Counted from the first letter of the stretch, positions 24,601 to 38,133 are shown. The stretch: 64,000 nt of DNA from Alentia gelatinosa (GCA_950022655.1 OX465584.1:2551694-2615693), one strand, 5' to 3'. Numbers and translations: made by a program. The notes: generated by a model from the sequence alone, not told the origin.

Positions 24601-25540
24601 TGTCATAAATATGTAGATATTAGACATACTTTTGAATGGATTCCGGTCACGAATATGTAGATTTATAATTGGCAAACATGATACCTTAGGACGGATTCCA
24701 GTCATAAACATGTAGATAGTGGACATGCATGATACTTTAGGATAGATTCCAGTCATTAACATGTAGATAGTGGACATACATGATACTTTAGGATGGATTC
24801 CAGTCATTAACATGTAGATAGTGGACATACATGATACTTTAGGATGGATTCCAGTCATAAACATGTAGATAGTGGACATACATGATACTTTAGGATGGAT
24901 TCCAGTCATTAACATGTAGATAGTGGACATACATGATACTTTAGGATGGATTCCAGTCATTAACATGTAGATAGTGGACATACATGATACCTTAGGATGG
25001 ATTCCACTAGTCACTGTCGTGAATATGTAGATTGATATTTGACATACATGGAGCTTTATGATGGATACCAGTCATAATCATGTACATTGTAGATTTATAT
25101 TGGGCATACATGGAACTTTGGGATGGAAACTAGTTATAATTACGTAGATTTATGTTTAACGCACGTGATGGGTGATACTTGCCATGAATATGTAGATGTT
25201 TGGACTACATGATTCTTTAGGGTGTATTATACCGGTCATAATTACATGCATGTAGATATTTCACATATGTGATACTTTAAGATAGATTATACGGTGAAAC
25301 CCCGCCTAAGGGGGTCACCCTCCGTTCCAAGCAAAGTATTCCCTTAAGCGGGGTGACCCCTTAAGCGGGGTTAAAATAATCTAAATAAAGATTTCTGTTA
25401 TGAGAAAACTGTGGCCTTAAGCGAGGTGCCCCAGAAGCTGGGTTTTACTGTAACAGATTTACATATGACGCACATGCATCTCTTGAATATGTATAGATTG
25501 ACATCTGATATAAAAGCGTGTCGTGAATATGTAGATGGAA
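24601..25540 (+). repeat. Minisatellite, 51 bp unit, interrupted by a MITE
   Basis: About seven clean copies (24,700-25,010; words gtagatagtggacatacatg and gatactttaggatgg) with decayed copies on both sides. The decayed part is split at 25,292-25,450 by a Tc1/mariner-type MITE and resumes to about 25,540. The unit is a multiple of three, which explains the 159-residue minus-strand frame. Confidence 0.85.
25292..25450. mobile_element. Tc1/mariner (pogo/Tigger-like) MITE
   Basis: 159 bp flanked by TA on both sides (25,290-25,291 and 25,451-25,452). Ends are cggtgaaaccccgccta and, in reverse, cagtaaaacccagctt, close to the CAGTNAAACCTCG-type ends of Tigger elements. The interior has ccttaagcggggt repeats. 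No transposase. Confidence 0.7.
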
Positions 25541-26095
25541 AAAGTCTGAGAATAGGTCACTTCAGACTAACAGACAAATACCTCATGAAAGGAAGGGAAA
25601 AAAACCAATTTGTCAAAAATGCAATGTTCCTATATCTGTCTAGCATATCTACGGAGAAAATACTTGAAAAATAGTGAGAACATGAACAAGTTAGAGACTT
25701 TAAGACAGATGTAATCAGTTTTGATAATTTGAAAGATTGTTGAAAAAATTAAAAAGAATTGACTGAAATAAGTCTACAGAAGTACAAAGCTTTAATCTTT
25801 TTATGGTTCATATATACTCTAAGCATCCTTTGACCAAACAAGGAGAGGGTAAATACTGTTTTTATCCTAGATCAAATTTTGCAGAAATGTTTTGATTCAA
25901 ACAGGAGCAGTATCCTTTCCGGGAAATACTACCATCTTTGTTTTGTCACCTTGTTGTCTATTTATATCATAAAAAGCGAGAGGGACAATGACAGCTCGTA
26001 GGTCGTGTTAGTTATCAGTGGGTGTAAATATTTATTTTTGTAGCAGGAGCTTATCGGTGCCGTGAAACAAACACGTTCTGACTCCCCACCCTCCC
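25541..26095. other. No gene recognised
   Basis: AT-rich unique sequence. Confidence 0.5.
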
Positions 26096-27255
26096 GACAC
26101 ACACAAACACACTCCTACACTGCACATTCACAGACAAACACAGACTCACACTCACACTCACATACACAGACAAACACAGAGTCACACTACACTCACATTC
26201 ACAGACAAACACAGAGTCACACTCACACTCACATACACAGACAAACACAGTCACACTACACTCACATACACAGACAAACACAGAGTCACACTACACTCAC
26301 ATTCACCGACAAACACAGAGTCACACTACACTCACATTCACATACACACACAGAGTCACACTACACTCACATTCACAGAGTCACACAGAGTCACACTACA
26401 CTCACATTCACAGACAAACACAGAGTCACACTACACTCACATTCACAGACAAACACAGAGTCACACTACACTCACATTCACAGACAAACACAGAGTCACA
26501 CTACACTCACATTCACAGACAAACACAGAGTCACACTACACTCACATTCACACACACACACAGAGTCACACTACACTCACATACACAGACAAACACATTC
26601 ACAGACACACACAGAGTCACACTACACTCACATTCACAGACACACACAGAGTCACACTACACTCACATTCACAGACACACACAGAGTCACACTACACTCA
26701 CATTCACAGACAAACACAGAGTCACACTACACTCACATTCACAGACAAACACAGAGTCACACTACACTCACATTCACATACACACACAGAGTCACACTAC
26801 ACTCACATTCACAGACAAACACAGAGTCACACTACACTCACATTCACACACACACACAGAGTCACACTACACTCACATACACAGACAAACACATTCACAG
26901 ACAAACACAGAGTCACACTACACTCACATTCACAGACAAACACAGAGTCACACTACACTCACATTCACATACACACACAGAGTCACACTACACTCACATA
27001 CACAGACAAACACAGAGTCACACTACACTCACATACACAGACAAACACACAGTCACACTACACTACATTCACAGACAAACACAGAGTCACACTACACTCA
27101 CATTCACCGACAAACACAGAGTCACACTACACTCACATACACAGACAAACACAGAGTCACACTACACTCACATTCACAGACAAACACAGAGTCACACTAC
27201 ACTCACATTCACAGACAAACACAGAGTCACACTACACTCACATTCACAGACACAC
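26096..27255 (+). repeat. CA-rich minisatellite, 35 bp unit, about 33 copies
   Basis: Unit contains cagagtcacactacactcac and attcacagacaaaca. It lacks stop codons in one plus frame, which gives a 409-residue His/Thr/Ser-rich frame with a 35-residue period. That frame is not a gene. Confidence 0.95.
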
Positions 27256-27474
27256 GCAATATTAACTGGATTCAGATACAAGCGGCCGTAATCTCCGGAG
27301 ACTAGACGCTACTTAATATCCTCGCATTCGCTCGGATATAACATGGTCTAGTCGAAAATCTGTATTATCAAAGATGATACAATATTACTGCCGATCTTCT
27401 CATGCACTACTTTGTGTATGAGTGACTTTTTTCCGTAATCTCCACTCTATTTAGTGCGCAGATTACAGTGAATT

Positions 27475-28648
27475 ACACAGTCCCTATAGGTTTAGTTATG
27501 GAGACTGTATTAGCTGGATAATACACACTCTCTATAGGTTCAGTAAAGCTGGATAATACACACTCTATAGGTATAGTATGGAGACTCTGTATAAGATGGA
27601 TGATATTCACTCTCTATAGGTTTAGTTATTGAGACTCTATTAGCTGGATGATATACACACTCTCTATAGGAACAGCATGGAGAGTGTATTAGGTGGATAA
27701 TACACACTCTCTATGGGTTTAGTATGGAGACTCCGTATTAGGTGGATAATACACACTCTCTATGGGTTTAGCATGGAGACTCCGTATAAGATGGATAATA
27801 TTCACTCTCTATAGGTTTAGTTATTGAGACTCTATTAGCTGGATGATATACACACTCTCTATAGGAACAGCATGGAGAGTGTATTAGGTGGATAATACAC
27901 ACTCTCTATGGGTTTAGTATGGAGACTCCGTATTAGGTGGATAATACACACTCTCTATGGGTTTAGCATGGAGACTCCGTATAAGATGGATAATATTTAC
28001 TCTCTATAGGTTTAGTTATTGAGACTCTATTAGCTGGATGATATACACACTCTCTATAGGAACAGCATGGAGAGTGTATTAGGTGGATAATACACACTCT
28101 ATAGGTTTAGTGTCGAGACTGCATTAGGTGGATAATACACACTCTCTATAGGTTTAGTGTGGAGACTCTGTATTCGGTGGATAATACACACTCTATCTCT
28201 AAAGGTTTAGTGTGGAGACTCTGTATTCGGTGGATAATACACACTCCCTATAGGTTTAGTGTGGAGACTCTGTATTCGGTGGATAATACACACTCTCTAT
28301 AGGTTTAGTGTGGAGACTCTGTATTAGGTGGATAATACACACTCTATCTCTATAGGTTTAGTGTGGAGACTCTGTATTCGGTGGATAATACACACTCTAT
28401 CTCTATAGGTTTAGTGTGGAGACTCTGTATTAGGTGGATAATACACACTCTATCTCTATAGGTTTAGTGTGGAGACTCTGTATTCGGTGGATAATACACA
28501 CTCTATCTCTATAGGTTTAGTATGGAGACTCTGTATTCGGTGGATAATACACACTCTCTATAGGTTTAGTGTGGAGACTCTGTATTCGGTGGATAATACA
28601 CACTCTATCTCTATAGGTTTAGTGTGGAGACTCTGTATAAGACGGATG
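27475..28648 (+). repeat. Minisatellite, 49-53 bp unit, about 22 copies, 195-bp higher-order period
   Basis: Unit contains ggtttagtgtggagactctg and ggtggataatacacactct. The variant tttagttattgagactc occurs at 27,621, 27,816 and 28,011, a 195-bp block of four units. Downstream copies are more uniform. Confidence 0.93.
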
Positions 28649-30688
28649 ATAAAGACGCACAGAGACATGCGCACTGCGTCCCTCCAGCGTCCCTCCAGGG
28701 TCCCGCGCCTCCCATGTCCTGTCCCAGGGCACTCCCCCCCCCCCCCCACACACACACACACACAGAAACACAAACACAAACAGAGAACAGCATCAAGTGT
28801 GGCCTCAGTCCTGCATCCTACAGTCACCCCCCCCCGCCCCCCTCACCGGGCCTCTCAGAGTGTTACAGTGTCATGCATCTAGTTTACTGAGTTATTGAGT
28901 TAATGAAGGACGTGGCCTCAGTGTGCTCTGTACGGACACAGCCCGAGGACACTGCGCCTCAGTCGGCGAACGTCTCCTACTGAACGTCGATCATCGAGGA
29001 CCGGAACACATTGCTCCTCTTCCTCATAGACCTTTTTGTCATTCCTTTAATCCTTGTCTTTTATGAATTCATAATGCATGTGTAGTTTCAGTATCGGGGA
29101 ACTACTCGACCTGCTGGGAGATGCTCGTGGGGTGAGGAGGAGGGGTAAGGTCTAGTAAAAGTGGAGTTTTGTGTCAGTCACTGAACTTTCCATCCACGCC
29201 CCCCCCCCCCCCCCGCCAATCCTTCTCGCCAACTTTCTTCCTCCGCCCCGTACCCCTTGTTCTCCCCCCCCCCCCCCCCCCGTACAGTGGCGGGCGGCGA
29301 GTCCCGCTACTCCGGTGACATGTGAGGCCGGCCGGGCGGCGCGTGGTGCTCCCCCGGCCGGGCGGCGGGGGGCGGGGGATGTCCCGGGGGTGGGGGTGGA
29401 ACGTCTCGGTTGGCGGCGTCGTCGTTGCTGGTGGCGGGGAGGCGGGGGGGGGGGGGGGGGGGAGGGACACCTGCCTCCCCGACTCGACATGTGCCAATGA
29501 GCTTTTGTCCCGCCGCGACTCGCTGTTCCAGCGGCCGCGCGCACCCCCTCCTCTCCCACGCCACTTTCCCACGCTCTCTCCAGGGACTGACAGGGGCTCA
29601 CAACGACTGACAGGGAGTGACAGGGGCTCATAGGGGCTCATAAGGACTGACAGGGTGTGACAAGAGACTGACAGGGACTGACAGGATGTGACAGAGACTG
29701 ACAGGGGCTATCAAGGTCTGACAGGGGCTCACAGGGTGTGACGAGACTGACAGGGACTGACAGGATGTGACAGGGACTGACAGGGGCCGGTAGGGACTCC
29801 GGGACCCGGTCGGCCACCACCGGCGTCCCGCTACACGGCGCCACTGTCGAGGGGCGAGACGCTTGTGAAGGCGGCGCCGAGCGGGGGGAGGGAGCGGGAC
29901 TGACGGCACAGCCCCCCGCCATTGTTCTCACGATGTCACATGCAAATGCACTTTCCCACGCGTGTGGGTTTCGGGGGGGGGGGGGGGGGGGGTCTCGGGG
30001 GTGCGCGGGGCGGAGACTCGGGGCGGAGAGTGGGGAGAGTGTACAGAGAGAGGCGGGCGGGAGGCGGGCGGGAGGCGGGCGGGAGGCGGGCGGGAGGCGG
30101 GCGGGAGGCGGGCGGGAGGCGGGCGGGAGGCGGCCGGCTGACCACAGACAACTCACCACTCAACAGGCCGACACGGGAAGCAGCGCCAACTCCGCGGAAC
30201 CGCCGTAAACTCGCCCTCCTCAGCGCACAGATTGCGAGTGAGCTCCACGATACCCCGTCCCCTCACCCAGCACCACTTCACGACGACGTCCGGGCACTGG
30301 TCACCGCCTCACCCCGGCCTCACCCCAGGCGCAGACCAAAGCGGGCCGCCGAGCGGGGCTCGTTTATCACCGCCCCGCAGGCCCGTCCACCGTGGGAACT
30401 TTCTGCGCCCCCCCCCCCCCCCCCTGCACGCACTGTGCTCCACTGAGCGGGCTGGGAGGAGCGGCCAGCTGTACGCCGCGCACACACTCCTCTACCAGTC
30501 ACCAGCCTCACACTCCACACCACAGAGCGGGCACGGAGAGGGCTCAGTGAGACACAGACACCACACCGTGTCGCACCGCCCCGTGCTATATGAGGTCTCA
30601 GTGATGCTGGAGTCCGACACACCCGATACCCGGTGAAGTGTGTGATACACTCTCCACCCTCATCAGGCTCCATCTCCACCCTCACCAG
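28649..30688. other. GC- and CpG-rich segment, possible promoter region
   Basis: Holds C and G homopolymers near 28,737, 29,200, 29,264, 29,445, 29,973 and 30,409. Also an imperfect gactgacaggg array (29,588-29,795), an 11-bp G-rich array (30,048-30,133) and three CGTGGGAA-type words (29,566, 29,953, 30,391). CpG density is high from about 29,280 to 30,480. It lies just upstream of the candidate exon at 30,689, so it may be its promoter. Confidence 0.4.
30048..30133 (+). repeat. 11-bp G-rich array (gaggcgggcgg)
   Basis: About seven to eight copies. It offers several closely spaced GGG tracts on the plus strand and could form G-quadruplexes. Confidence 0.9.
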
Positions 30689-30764
30689 GCTCTGGATTAA
30701 GTACGTACAGGAGGAGAAGGAGGACGGTCCCGGCATGCAGGAGCAGCAGGTCTACGTGTCTCAG
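30689..30764 (+). CDS. Candidate exon A of an unidentified gene
   Basis: 76 bp between acceptor ctcaccag|GCTCTGG and donor TCTCAG|gtgagt, a near-perfect donor. The open frame reads LWIKYVQEEKEDGPG then MQEQQVYVSQ, a protein-like charged sequence unlike the repeat frames around it. It ends in phase 0, which fits the phase-0 entry of candidate exon B at 54,574. I do not recognise the family. It could also be a chance frame at the edge of a CpG island. The frame stays open upstream to about 30,633, so this could instead be a first coding exon. Confidence 0.35.
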
Positions 30765-30845
30765 GTGAGTGACCAGCGAGGAGAACACCCCCCCCCCCCC
30801 AGTCATACAGGCCCAGAGACCGTCTCAGCAGGCTCATTCACATCA

Positions 30846-31072
30846 AAGGCACTGCTATATCAAAGGCCAATCCTTCTCATGCCATGTCTATGTGCTGTGG
30901 GAAGTACAAGAACTCGCACCTCGGTAAATGTGTAGGGGTGAGGTTTCTACCTAAATTCATTTCATAGATTCGATCATCACCCTCTGGTGTCAAACTAAAA
31001 GAACCTTGAGAAAGTCTGGTAAGAACCTGTAATGGTTGACTGGACGTTAAATCAAACCAACCAACCGAAAAT
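30846..31072 (+). mobile_element. SINE-like copy 2
   Basis: Similar to 18,345-18,560 and ends with tggttgactggacgttaaat then caaaccaaccaacc. That tail type is common among mollusc SINEs (from memory) and is one reason for the taxonomic guess. Confidence 0.65.
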
Positions 31073-32779
31073 CTCATTTACATCCTATGGAGTATGGGTC
31101 ATTGCTGAGTGTAAATCCAAGGAGAAATGTGATTGGGTAGGAGACGGGGTTCAAACTGAAAACCTTGGACGACAGTGGTAGCACAGACTGACATGCACTG
31201 ACATAAGGCCGCGTTATAACTACCCGCCATTTACCGTTATGATACATCTACACTGTTATTCCACAGTACAAACAATCTCCCCACCACTCACGTCTGTGAT
31301 ATATGTTGTTATGTGTACTACTACTGGGCAGAGTTGAGAACACTCACTACCCACTGCTACAGAGTTTTTATAATGTTTCATGTCAGACAGGAATTATCCA
31401 CCATTTACTGCTACATGCAAACACGACCCATCATTTGCCAGTTTAATTGATATGCAATTTTACCCATCACAATACGCCGATTTATTGAGGCACCCCGACC
31501 CCACCTGAGTGCGTTGGTACTTTGTGGATGGCCTCTCATGGTGGAGACGAGCTGCCATTCACAGCGTAACGCATTGTCACCAGCACCGACAACTGACGGC
31601 CATTCGTTCACAGACACCATGGTGTGACAGTGTGGACACAACGAACCAGTGACCGTTATAATGCATGTACACTGTTATATCCAGGATAAAATCTACCACC
31701 ATGCACCATTCATAACTCAACTATACTGTTATATAACAGTTGTAGTTAAACCCACCCACCATTCACCACTTATGGAGAACCCAAAGGATATCGGTACAGA
31801 TATTTCAAGCAAGTACACTCTCCCTTCTATATCAGTGCTAAAGCTGGCTACCAGTCTCCCGTTATAATGTGTGTACACATAGCTTACTGGAGTACTTGAC
31901 CTGAAACAGACTTGACCCAGTGTTGTCAAGAGAACTCGACCTGTGAAGTCGACCCGTCTTTAGAGACTAAGGGATAAGACACTGTTTCAGACTAGTTTAA
32001 GATAAACAAACCACAGCAGATTTGGAAAGTAGCTAGCGTTAGGGTTGGGGTTTTCTGTTTATTCACCATTCACCATTCCTAACTGTTAATGGCAACCATG
32101 TCACCACTACAATACACGTACATGTGGACGACTGTAGTAAACCTCCCCCGTATCGGCTGTTCCTCGTTCAGTGAGAACCCCCCGGTCCGTGCAGACGGTG
32201 TGTGTACACAAAGCCTCCGCCCGCCTTCACCTGAGACAGTGGGGGGTGGGGGGGGGGGGGGTTGTGACAGCACCTCTGACAGGGTGTTGTGGTTAGACCC
32301 ACGCCCGGGTAGGGTCGGGGGCACGATGAGGGGGCTGTCCCACATCCAGCCTGCTCTCATTGCCTGCACCTAGACTGGCCTCACTCCCCTGTCCTACCCC
32401 CCCCCCCCCCCCGCCCTCCGCTCCCAGCCGTGACCCACATTCCGCGACCAGTCAGGGCCCGGTTATATACTGTTATGTACGTTAACCTCATTGTGTGTGT
32501 GGGAATTATTTAATGAAACTTCAGAATGACGGACGTGAGCACGTCTAGGGTGAGTGGAGAAACTACGCCGTGTTGGTGTTGGCCCACACGCCCCCCCAAC
32601 CCCCTCCCCCCCGCCGCCCGCACCTCCCCCGGCCGCCCCCGCCCCCCGCCCCTATCAGCACCGCCTGACACCGTGGGAAAATGATCGGCGGAGTTCCCGC
32701 AGCCGAGAGACGGAATCCAGGCGTATATGGACTGGGCCTCAGTGGACTGGCCGCGGCCTCTCCCACGCTCATATAGCCC
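31073..32779. other. No gene recognised; small GC-rich islands
   Basis: Unique sequence. G and C homopolymers near 32,247 and 32,398; a C-rich patch at 32,590-32,650 next to a CGTGGGAA word (32,672). A short open frame MTDVSTSR at 32,527 ends at a gtgagt donor word and could be a leader exon. Support is too weak for a call. Confidence 0.3.
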
Positions 32780-32879
32780 CGCTCACACACACCCGCTCAC
32801 ACACACACGGCCCTTAACATATAGCCCCACTCACTCACACACACACACACATAGCCCTTAACACATAGCCCCACTCACT

Positions 32880-32944
<65 letters not shown>

Positions 32945-33013
32945 CCCTTAACATATAGCCCCACTCACTCACACACACACACACATAGCCCTTAACACAT
33001 AGCCCCACTCACT

Positions 33014-33088
<75 letters not shown>

Positions 33089-33110
33089 CCCTTAACACAT
33101 AGCCCCATCC
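32780..33110 (+). repeat. (AC)n tracts in a duplicated block
   Basis: Two long AC runs (about 32,882-32,941 and 33,016-33,086) are each preceded by tagccccactcacttat and followed by catagcccttaaca. A block of about 135 bp holding the microsatellite was duplicated. Confidence 0.9.
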
Positions 33111-33224
33111 ACACAGACACAGCCCCATTACACACATCCCCAATACCAATTTAATTAAACAAACATCCCCATAACATTTAGCCCCAGTCAGGCACAGTCC
33201 CATAACATGTATCTCCAGTTACAC

Positions 33225-33935
33225 ACACAGCCCCAGTCTCACACACACATAGCCCCAGTCACACATAGACCCATTCACACATAGACCCATAACCTATATC
33301 CCCAGTCACACATAGACCCATAACCTATATCCCCAGTCACACATAGACCCATAACCTGTATCCCCAGTCATACATAGACCCAAAACCTATATCCCCAGTC
33401 ACACATAGCCCCATAACCTATATCCCCAGTCACACATAGCCCCATAACCTGTATCCTGACACAGTCCCATTCACACCTAGACCCATGACCTATATCCCCA
33501 GTCACACATAGACCCATAACCTATATCCCCAGTCATACATAGACCCATAACCTATATCCCCAGTCACACATAGCCCCATAACCTATATCCCCAGTCACAC
33601 ATAGCCCCATGACCTATATCCCCAGTCACACATAGCCCCATAACCTATATCCCCAGTCACACATAGACCCATGACCTATATCCCCAGTCACACATAGCCC
33701 CATAACCTATATCCCCAGTCACACATAGACCCATGACCTATATCCCCAGTCACACATAGCCCCATAACCTATATCCCCAGTCACACATAGACCCATAACC
33801 TATATCCCCAGTCACACATAGACCCATAACCTATATCCCCAGTCACACATAGACCCATAACCTATATCCCCAGTCATACATAGACCCATAACCTATATCC
33901 CCAGTCACACAAAGCCCCATAACCTGTATCCTCAC
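33225..33935 (+). repeat. Minisatellite, 31 bp unit, about 22 copies
   Basis: Unit is agtcacacatagacccataa then cctatatcccc, with accc/cccc and ata/atg variants. Confidence 0.93.
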
Positions 33936-34194
33936 ACAGCCCCATCCCTGTAGACGGCCGACACTATAGAACACCAGTCAGTGAAGTCTGCACACTTTGG
34001 CCCGGTGGGAGCCCCACCCTCAGAGAGTGACTGACTGCTTCCTGTTGCGAGCTGCCAAGTTGCTGTTGTCGACAGTTGAGAGCATTGCGCCTTGTGCTGC
34101 TGAGTTCTGGTACCTCTGTCAACCTGGCTCCTTCTCGCGGACACTTAAAGTCGAAGTCTGAGGTACACTATTATCGCAGATTATCGCCCTAAAC

Positions 34195-35290
34195 CCTCAG
34201 CCCTCGCCCAACGAGCCCCGGCCCTGCCCCGACAGTGGACCCCCTCTAGACCTCAGCTCTGACCTTCATCCTGAGCCCCGGCCCTGCCCTGACAGTGGAC
34301 CCCCCTTGACCTCAGCTCTGACCTTCATCCTGAGCCCCGGCCCTGCCCTGACAGTGGACCCCCTTGACCTCAGCTCTGACCTTCATCCTGAGCCCCGGCC
34401 CTGCCCTGACAGTGGACCCTCCTTGACCTCAGCTCTGACCTTCATCCTGAGCCCCGGCCCTGCCCTGACAGTGGACCCCCTTGACCTAAGCTCTGACCTT
34501 CATCCGGAGCCCCGGCCCTGCCCTGACAGTGGACCCCCCTAGACCTCAGCTCTGACCTTCATCCGGAGCCCCGGCCCTGCCCTGACAGTGGACCCCCCTT
34601 GACCTAAGCTCTGACCTTCATCTGGAGCCCCGGCCCTGCCCTGACAGTGGACCCCCCTTGACCTCAGCTCTGACCTTCATCCGGAGCCCCGGCCCTGCCC
34701 TGACAGTGGACCCCCCTAGACCTCAGCTCTGACCTTCATCCGGAGCCCCGGCCCTGCCCTGACAGTGGACCCCCCTTGACCTCAGCTCTGACCTTCATCC
34801 GGAGCCCCGGCCCTGCCCTGACAGTGGACCCCCCTAGACCTCAGCTCTGACCTTCATCCGGAGCCCCGGCCCTGCCCTGACAGTGGACCCCCCTTGACCT
34901 CAGCTCTGACCTTCATCCGGAGCCCCGGCCCTCCCCTGACAGTGGACCCCCCTTGACCTCAGCTCTGACCTTCATCCGGAGCCCCGGCCCTCCCCTGACA
35001 GTGGACCCCCCTTGACCTCAGCTCTGACCTTCATCCGGAGCCCCGGCCCTGCCCTGACAGTGGACCCCCCTTGACCTCAGCTCTGACCTTCATCCGGAGC
35101 CCCGGCCCTGCCCTGACAGTGGACCCCCCTAGACCTCAGCTCTGACCTTCATCCGGAGCCCCGGCCCTGCCCTGACAGTGGACCCCCCTTGACCTCAGCT
35201 CTGACCTTCATCCGGAGCCCCGGCCCTGCCCTGACAGTGGACCCCCCTTGACCTCAGCTCTGACCTTCATCCGGAGCCCCGGCCCTGATA
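34195..35290 (+). repeat. Minisatellite, 59 bp unit, about 18 copies
   Basis: Unit contains gagccccggccctgccctga, cagtggacccccctt and gacctcagctctgaccttca. Small indels in the C run shift frames. Confidence 0.95.
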
Positions 35291-36470
35291 TGGGCTGGGA
35301 GAACTCAACCTCATCCTTCTACCTCAGCCCCACCCTAGCAGCTGCTTCAGGAATCCCTGGTCTGACGAGCCCCAGTCCAAGGAGCCCCAGAAGTCCAAGG
35401 AGCCGTCACTGTCCGGGGTGCGGTTAGAAGCCCGCTGACCGTGACGGAAGGCCGACCCTGGTCACGGCGTGTGACGGCGGGTCACGGCGGGTGCCGGTCC
35501 TACACCCTACCATACCGGGATGCTGCGAGGCGGAAGTGGCGGCCGTTTTGTGTCGTTCCACTCCGGTAACTACCCCCCCCCCCCGCGCCTTCCTCCCTCA
35601 CAGCAGCAGGGTCCGTTCACCCTCCACTTCTCTCAGCCTCCCCCCCCCCCCCCGCCACGTTATCCGCGCCCGGGGGTTAGCGCAGAGATCGCAGCTTCCC
35701 TCTTTACCACAGGAAATCCTCCTTTTCATTTTCTGTTTTTTTCATTCTTGCGTAAACCAAGGGGAGCATGAATTGGGCCTCATTCACACCAATATACGGT
35801 AGTTCTAACCTCCCCACACACCCCAGCCCCATTCCATGGCCAATGACGATGTGTTTCCCCTGTTTTCTCAGTCTCTCTGAGGCAGTAGATTCCACGCGAA
35901 GAATACAGAATATTTCCACTGTTTTTTCCTGGCCCTATCTGGCATCCCGGCAGTGGAAATGACGTTAATTACGGAGATCATTAAAGTCAGACGTCATGAA
36001 ACAGCAGTAAAAACAGAGGAGGTGAACGCCCTGTGCGGAGACGGAGACGCGCGGTGGGTGCAGTGCGCGCACGAGAGGCGCAGACTCCGAGGGGCACGTC
36101 ACGCCCGTTCCGCTTCACCGGGCAGGCGGCTCTTTGTGGACGCTGCACGGTGTTCACGCATGGCGGGCTTCACTCAAACCCACGACCAGATGCCTGCTGC
36201 GTGAACACGGCCAACGGACCGTCGCCGACCCGACGAGGGCCCGCCACCTCCCTCTCACCAAAGTAACAACATATATATTCTCTAATAACACATCTAGAGA
36301 AGTGCACCAATAATTAAAAGCCACTCGAGCTAAATAGAACTAGGAGGCGCCTCCCAATGAATATTGACTATGGCTGGTGGTGGGCATAGTGTCTGACTTT
36401 GACGCCTGGTGTCGTACTGTAACACGGGATGAGCGCCACCTATTAGCGGCCACTGCGGGCATCGTCCGAA
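35291..36470. other. Unique GC-rich sequence plus an R1 copy
   Basis: C homopolymers near 35,573 and 35,640. A fragment of repeat R1 spans 35,755-35,960 (tctctgaggcagtagattcc). No gene supported. Confidence 0.4.
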
Positions 36471-36474
36471 CCAT

Positions 36475-37060
36475 CTCTATAGATGTTACCGTTACAATAC
36501 GGCACACTCTGAGTGGACGTTACCGTTACAATACGGCACACTCTGAGTGGACGTTACCGTTACAATACGGCACCCTCTGAGTAGACGTTACCGTTACAAT
36601 ACGGCACACTCTGAGTGGACGTTACCGTTACAATACGGCACACTCAGAGTGGACGTTACCGTTACAATACGGCACACTCTGAGTGGACGTTACCGTTACA
36701 ATACGGTACGCTCTGGGTAGTTGTTATAATACGGTACGCTCTGGGTCGATGTTACCGTTACAATACGGCACACTCTGGGTAGAGGTTACCGTTACAATAC
36801 GGTAGGCTCTGGGTCGATGTCACCGTTACAATACGGCACACTCTGGGTAGAGGTTACCGTTACAATACGGTAGGCTCTGGGTAGATGTTACCGGTATAAT
36901 ACGGCACACTCTGGGTAGATGTTACCGGTATAATACGGCACCCTCTGGGTAGATGTTAACGTTATAATACTGTACCATCTGGGTCGATGTTACCGTTACA
37001 ATACGGTAGGCTCTGGGTAGTTGTTACCGTTACAATACGGTAGGCTCTGGGTAGAGGCGG
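36475..37060 (+). repeat. Minisatellite, about 34 bp unit, about 17 copies
   Basis: Unit contains gttaccgttacaatacggca and cactctgagtggac. Copies decay towards the right end. Confidence 0.92.
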
Positions 37061-37401
37061 GTGTGTGTGAGCGGGTGGTGCATTGTCTGCTGAGGGGACT
37101 CGTTACGGGTATTAGCGGTAAGCACTCTGACACAATGCACTCCACACTTACCGCACACACTTATATCACACTGGCCCCCTGCCTGCTGCCCGCCCGCCGC
37201 CCGTCCTCGTGTACTCAGTGACTCGTATCAATCACAAATTATATGTCCAGAACACTTTTTTAAAATGATCATTTAAAGACATTGTACAGACGGGAAATGG
37301 GACAACTAGCAGTCTCTGGTAGTGCTTGTCCGCCATCCATCTCCTGCCAGTCTCCCCCAAACCCCCCAGAATAAAAACAAACATAGAAACTACACCTTTT
37401 A

Positions 37402-37856
37402 CAGTAAAACTCCTCAATAACAAAGCTCAAGGGACCGGGGATATTACTCTTTTGTATGGACAGCTGTAAAACACTGTAGAACAGCACGACTACTTTATGA
37501 ACGCATTCCCCTCCCACCTACATGTATGAAGTGAAGTATGAGGTGATGACCGACGGAGATATTCTATTCAGACATACCCAGTCTAGTACATAAAGGAATT
37601 CAACAATGGATTGGAGTATATCGGAAAATGAAAGTCTGGGTTTCAGATCCATAATTATTGATACTTTTTCAAATTTCTTACTGTTTTGAGCAGAAATATT
37701 ACTTTATTCAGTAAAAATCCCTTTGTTCTAACCGAGTTTTGCTATAATTACTCGGTTTTTACTGAGCTTTTGTACTACAGAACTATATAAGAAATAAAGG
37801 GGGCCGGACAAATTAATTTGCTATAACCAAGTGTTTGTTATAACGATATTTCCCTG
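37402..37856. mobile_element. Possible Tigger/pogo-like non-autonomous element
   Basis: Left end is cagtaaaactcctcaataac after TA. The reverse complement of the right end is cagggaaatatcgttataac. The interior repeats tataa and accgag words. The right TA is not kept (TC). Ends match only in part. Confidence 0.4.
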
Positions 37857-38119
37857 TCTTCCTGGATGGTCGCCTTTCATACCCCTGTGTGTCAATGTGT
37901 GAGTGAGTGTCAATGTGTGTGAGTGTGTACACACAGACCCGCTTCCCCTGCCTGGTTAGCCAACACTTGACGGTAACGGTCCCCGCTGCCCTGTTTGCCT
38001 CGCCTGTGTGTGAACCATGCCGGCCTGGCCACCGAGAAATCTAAATACGGCACGAAAGAAGCAGGTCAATTAAAAAGCCAACACTCAACACAAGAATACG
38101 TCACTCTCACGCCGTTACC

Positions 38120-38133
38120 CCGGCAGGTGGCGC
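38120..38133 (+). promoter_or_regulatory. CTCF-type motif
   Basis: CCGGCAGGTGGCGC has one mismatch to CCRCNAGRKGGCGC. Confidence 0.35.

Noticed and set aside
26062..27291. 409-residue His/Thr/Ser-rich open frame
   Set aside because: The 35-bp unit lacks stops in one reading direction and gives a 35-residue cycle. No start context, domain or splice signal.
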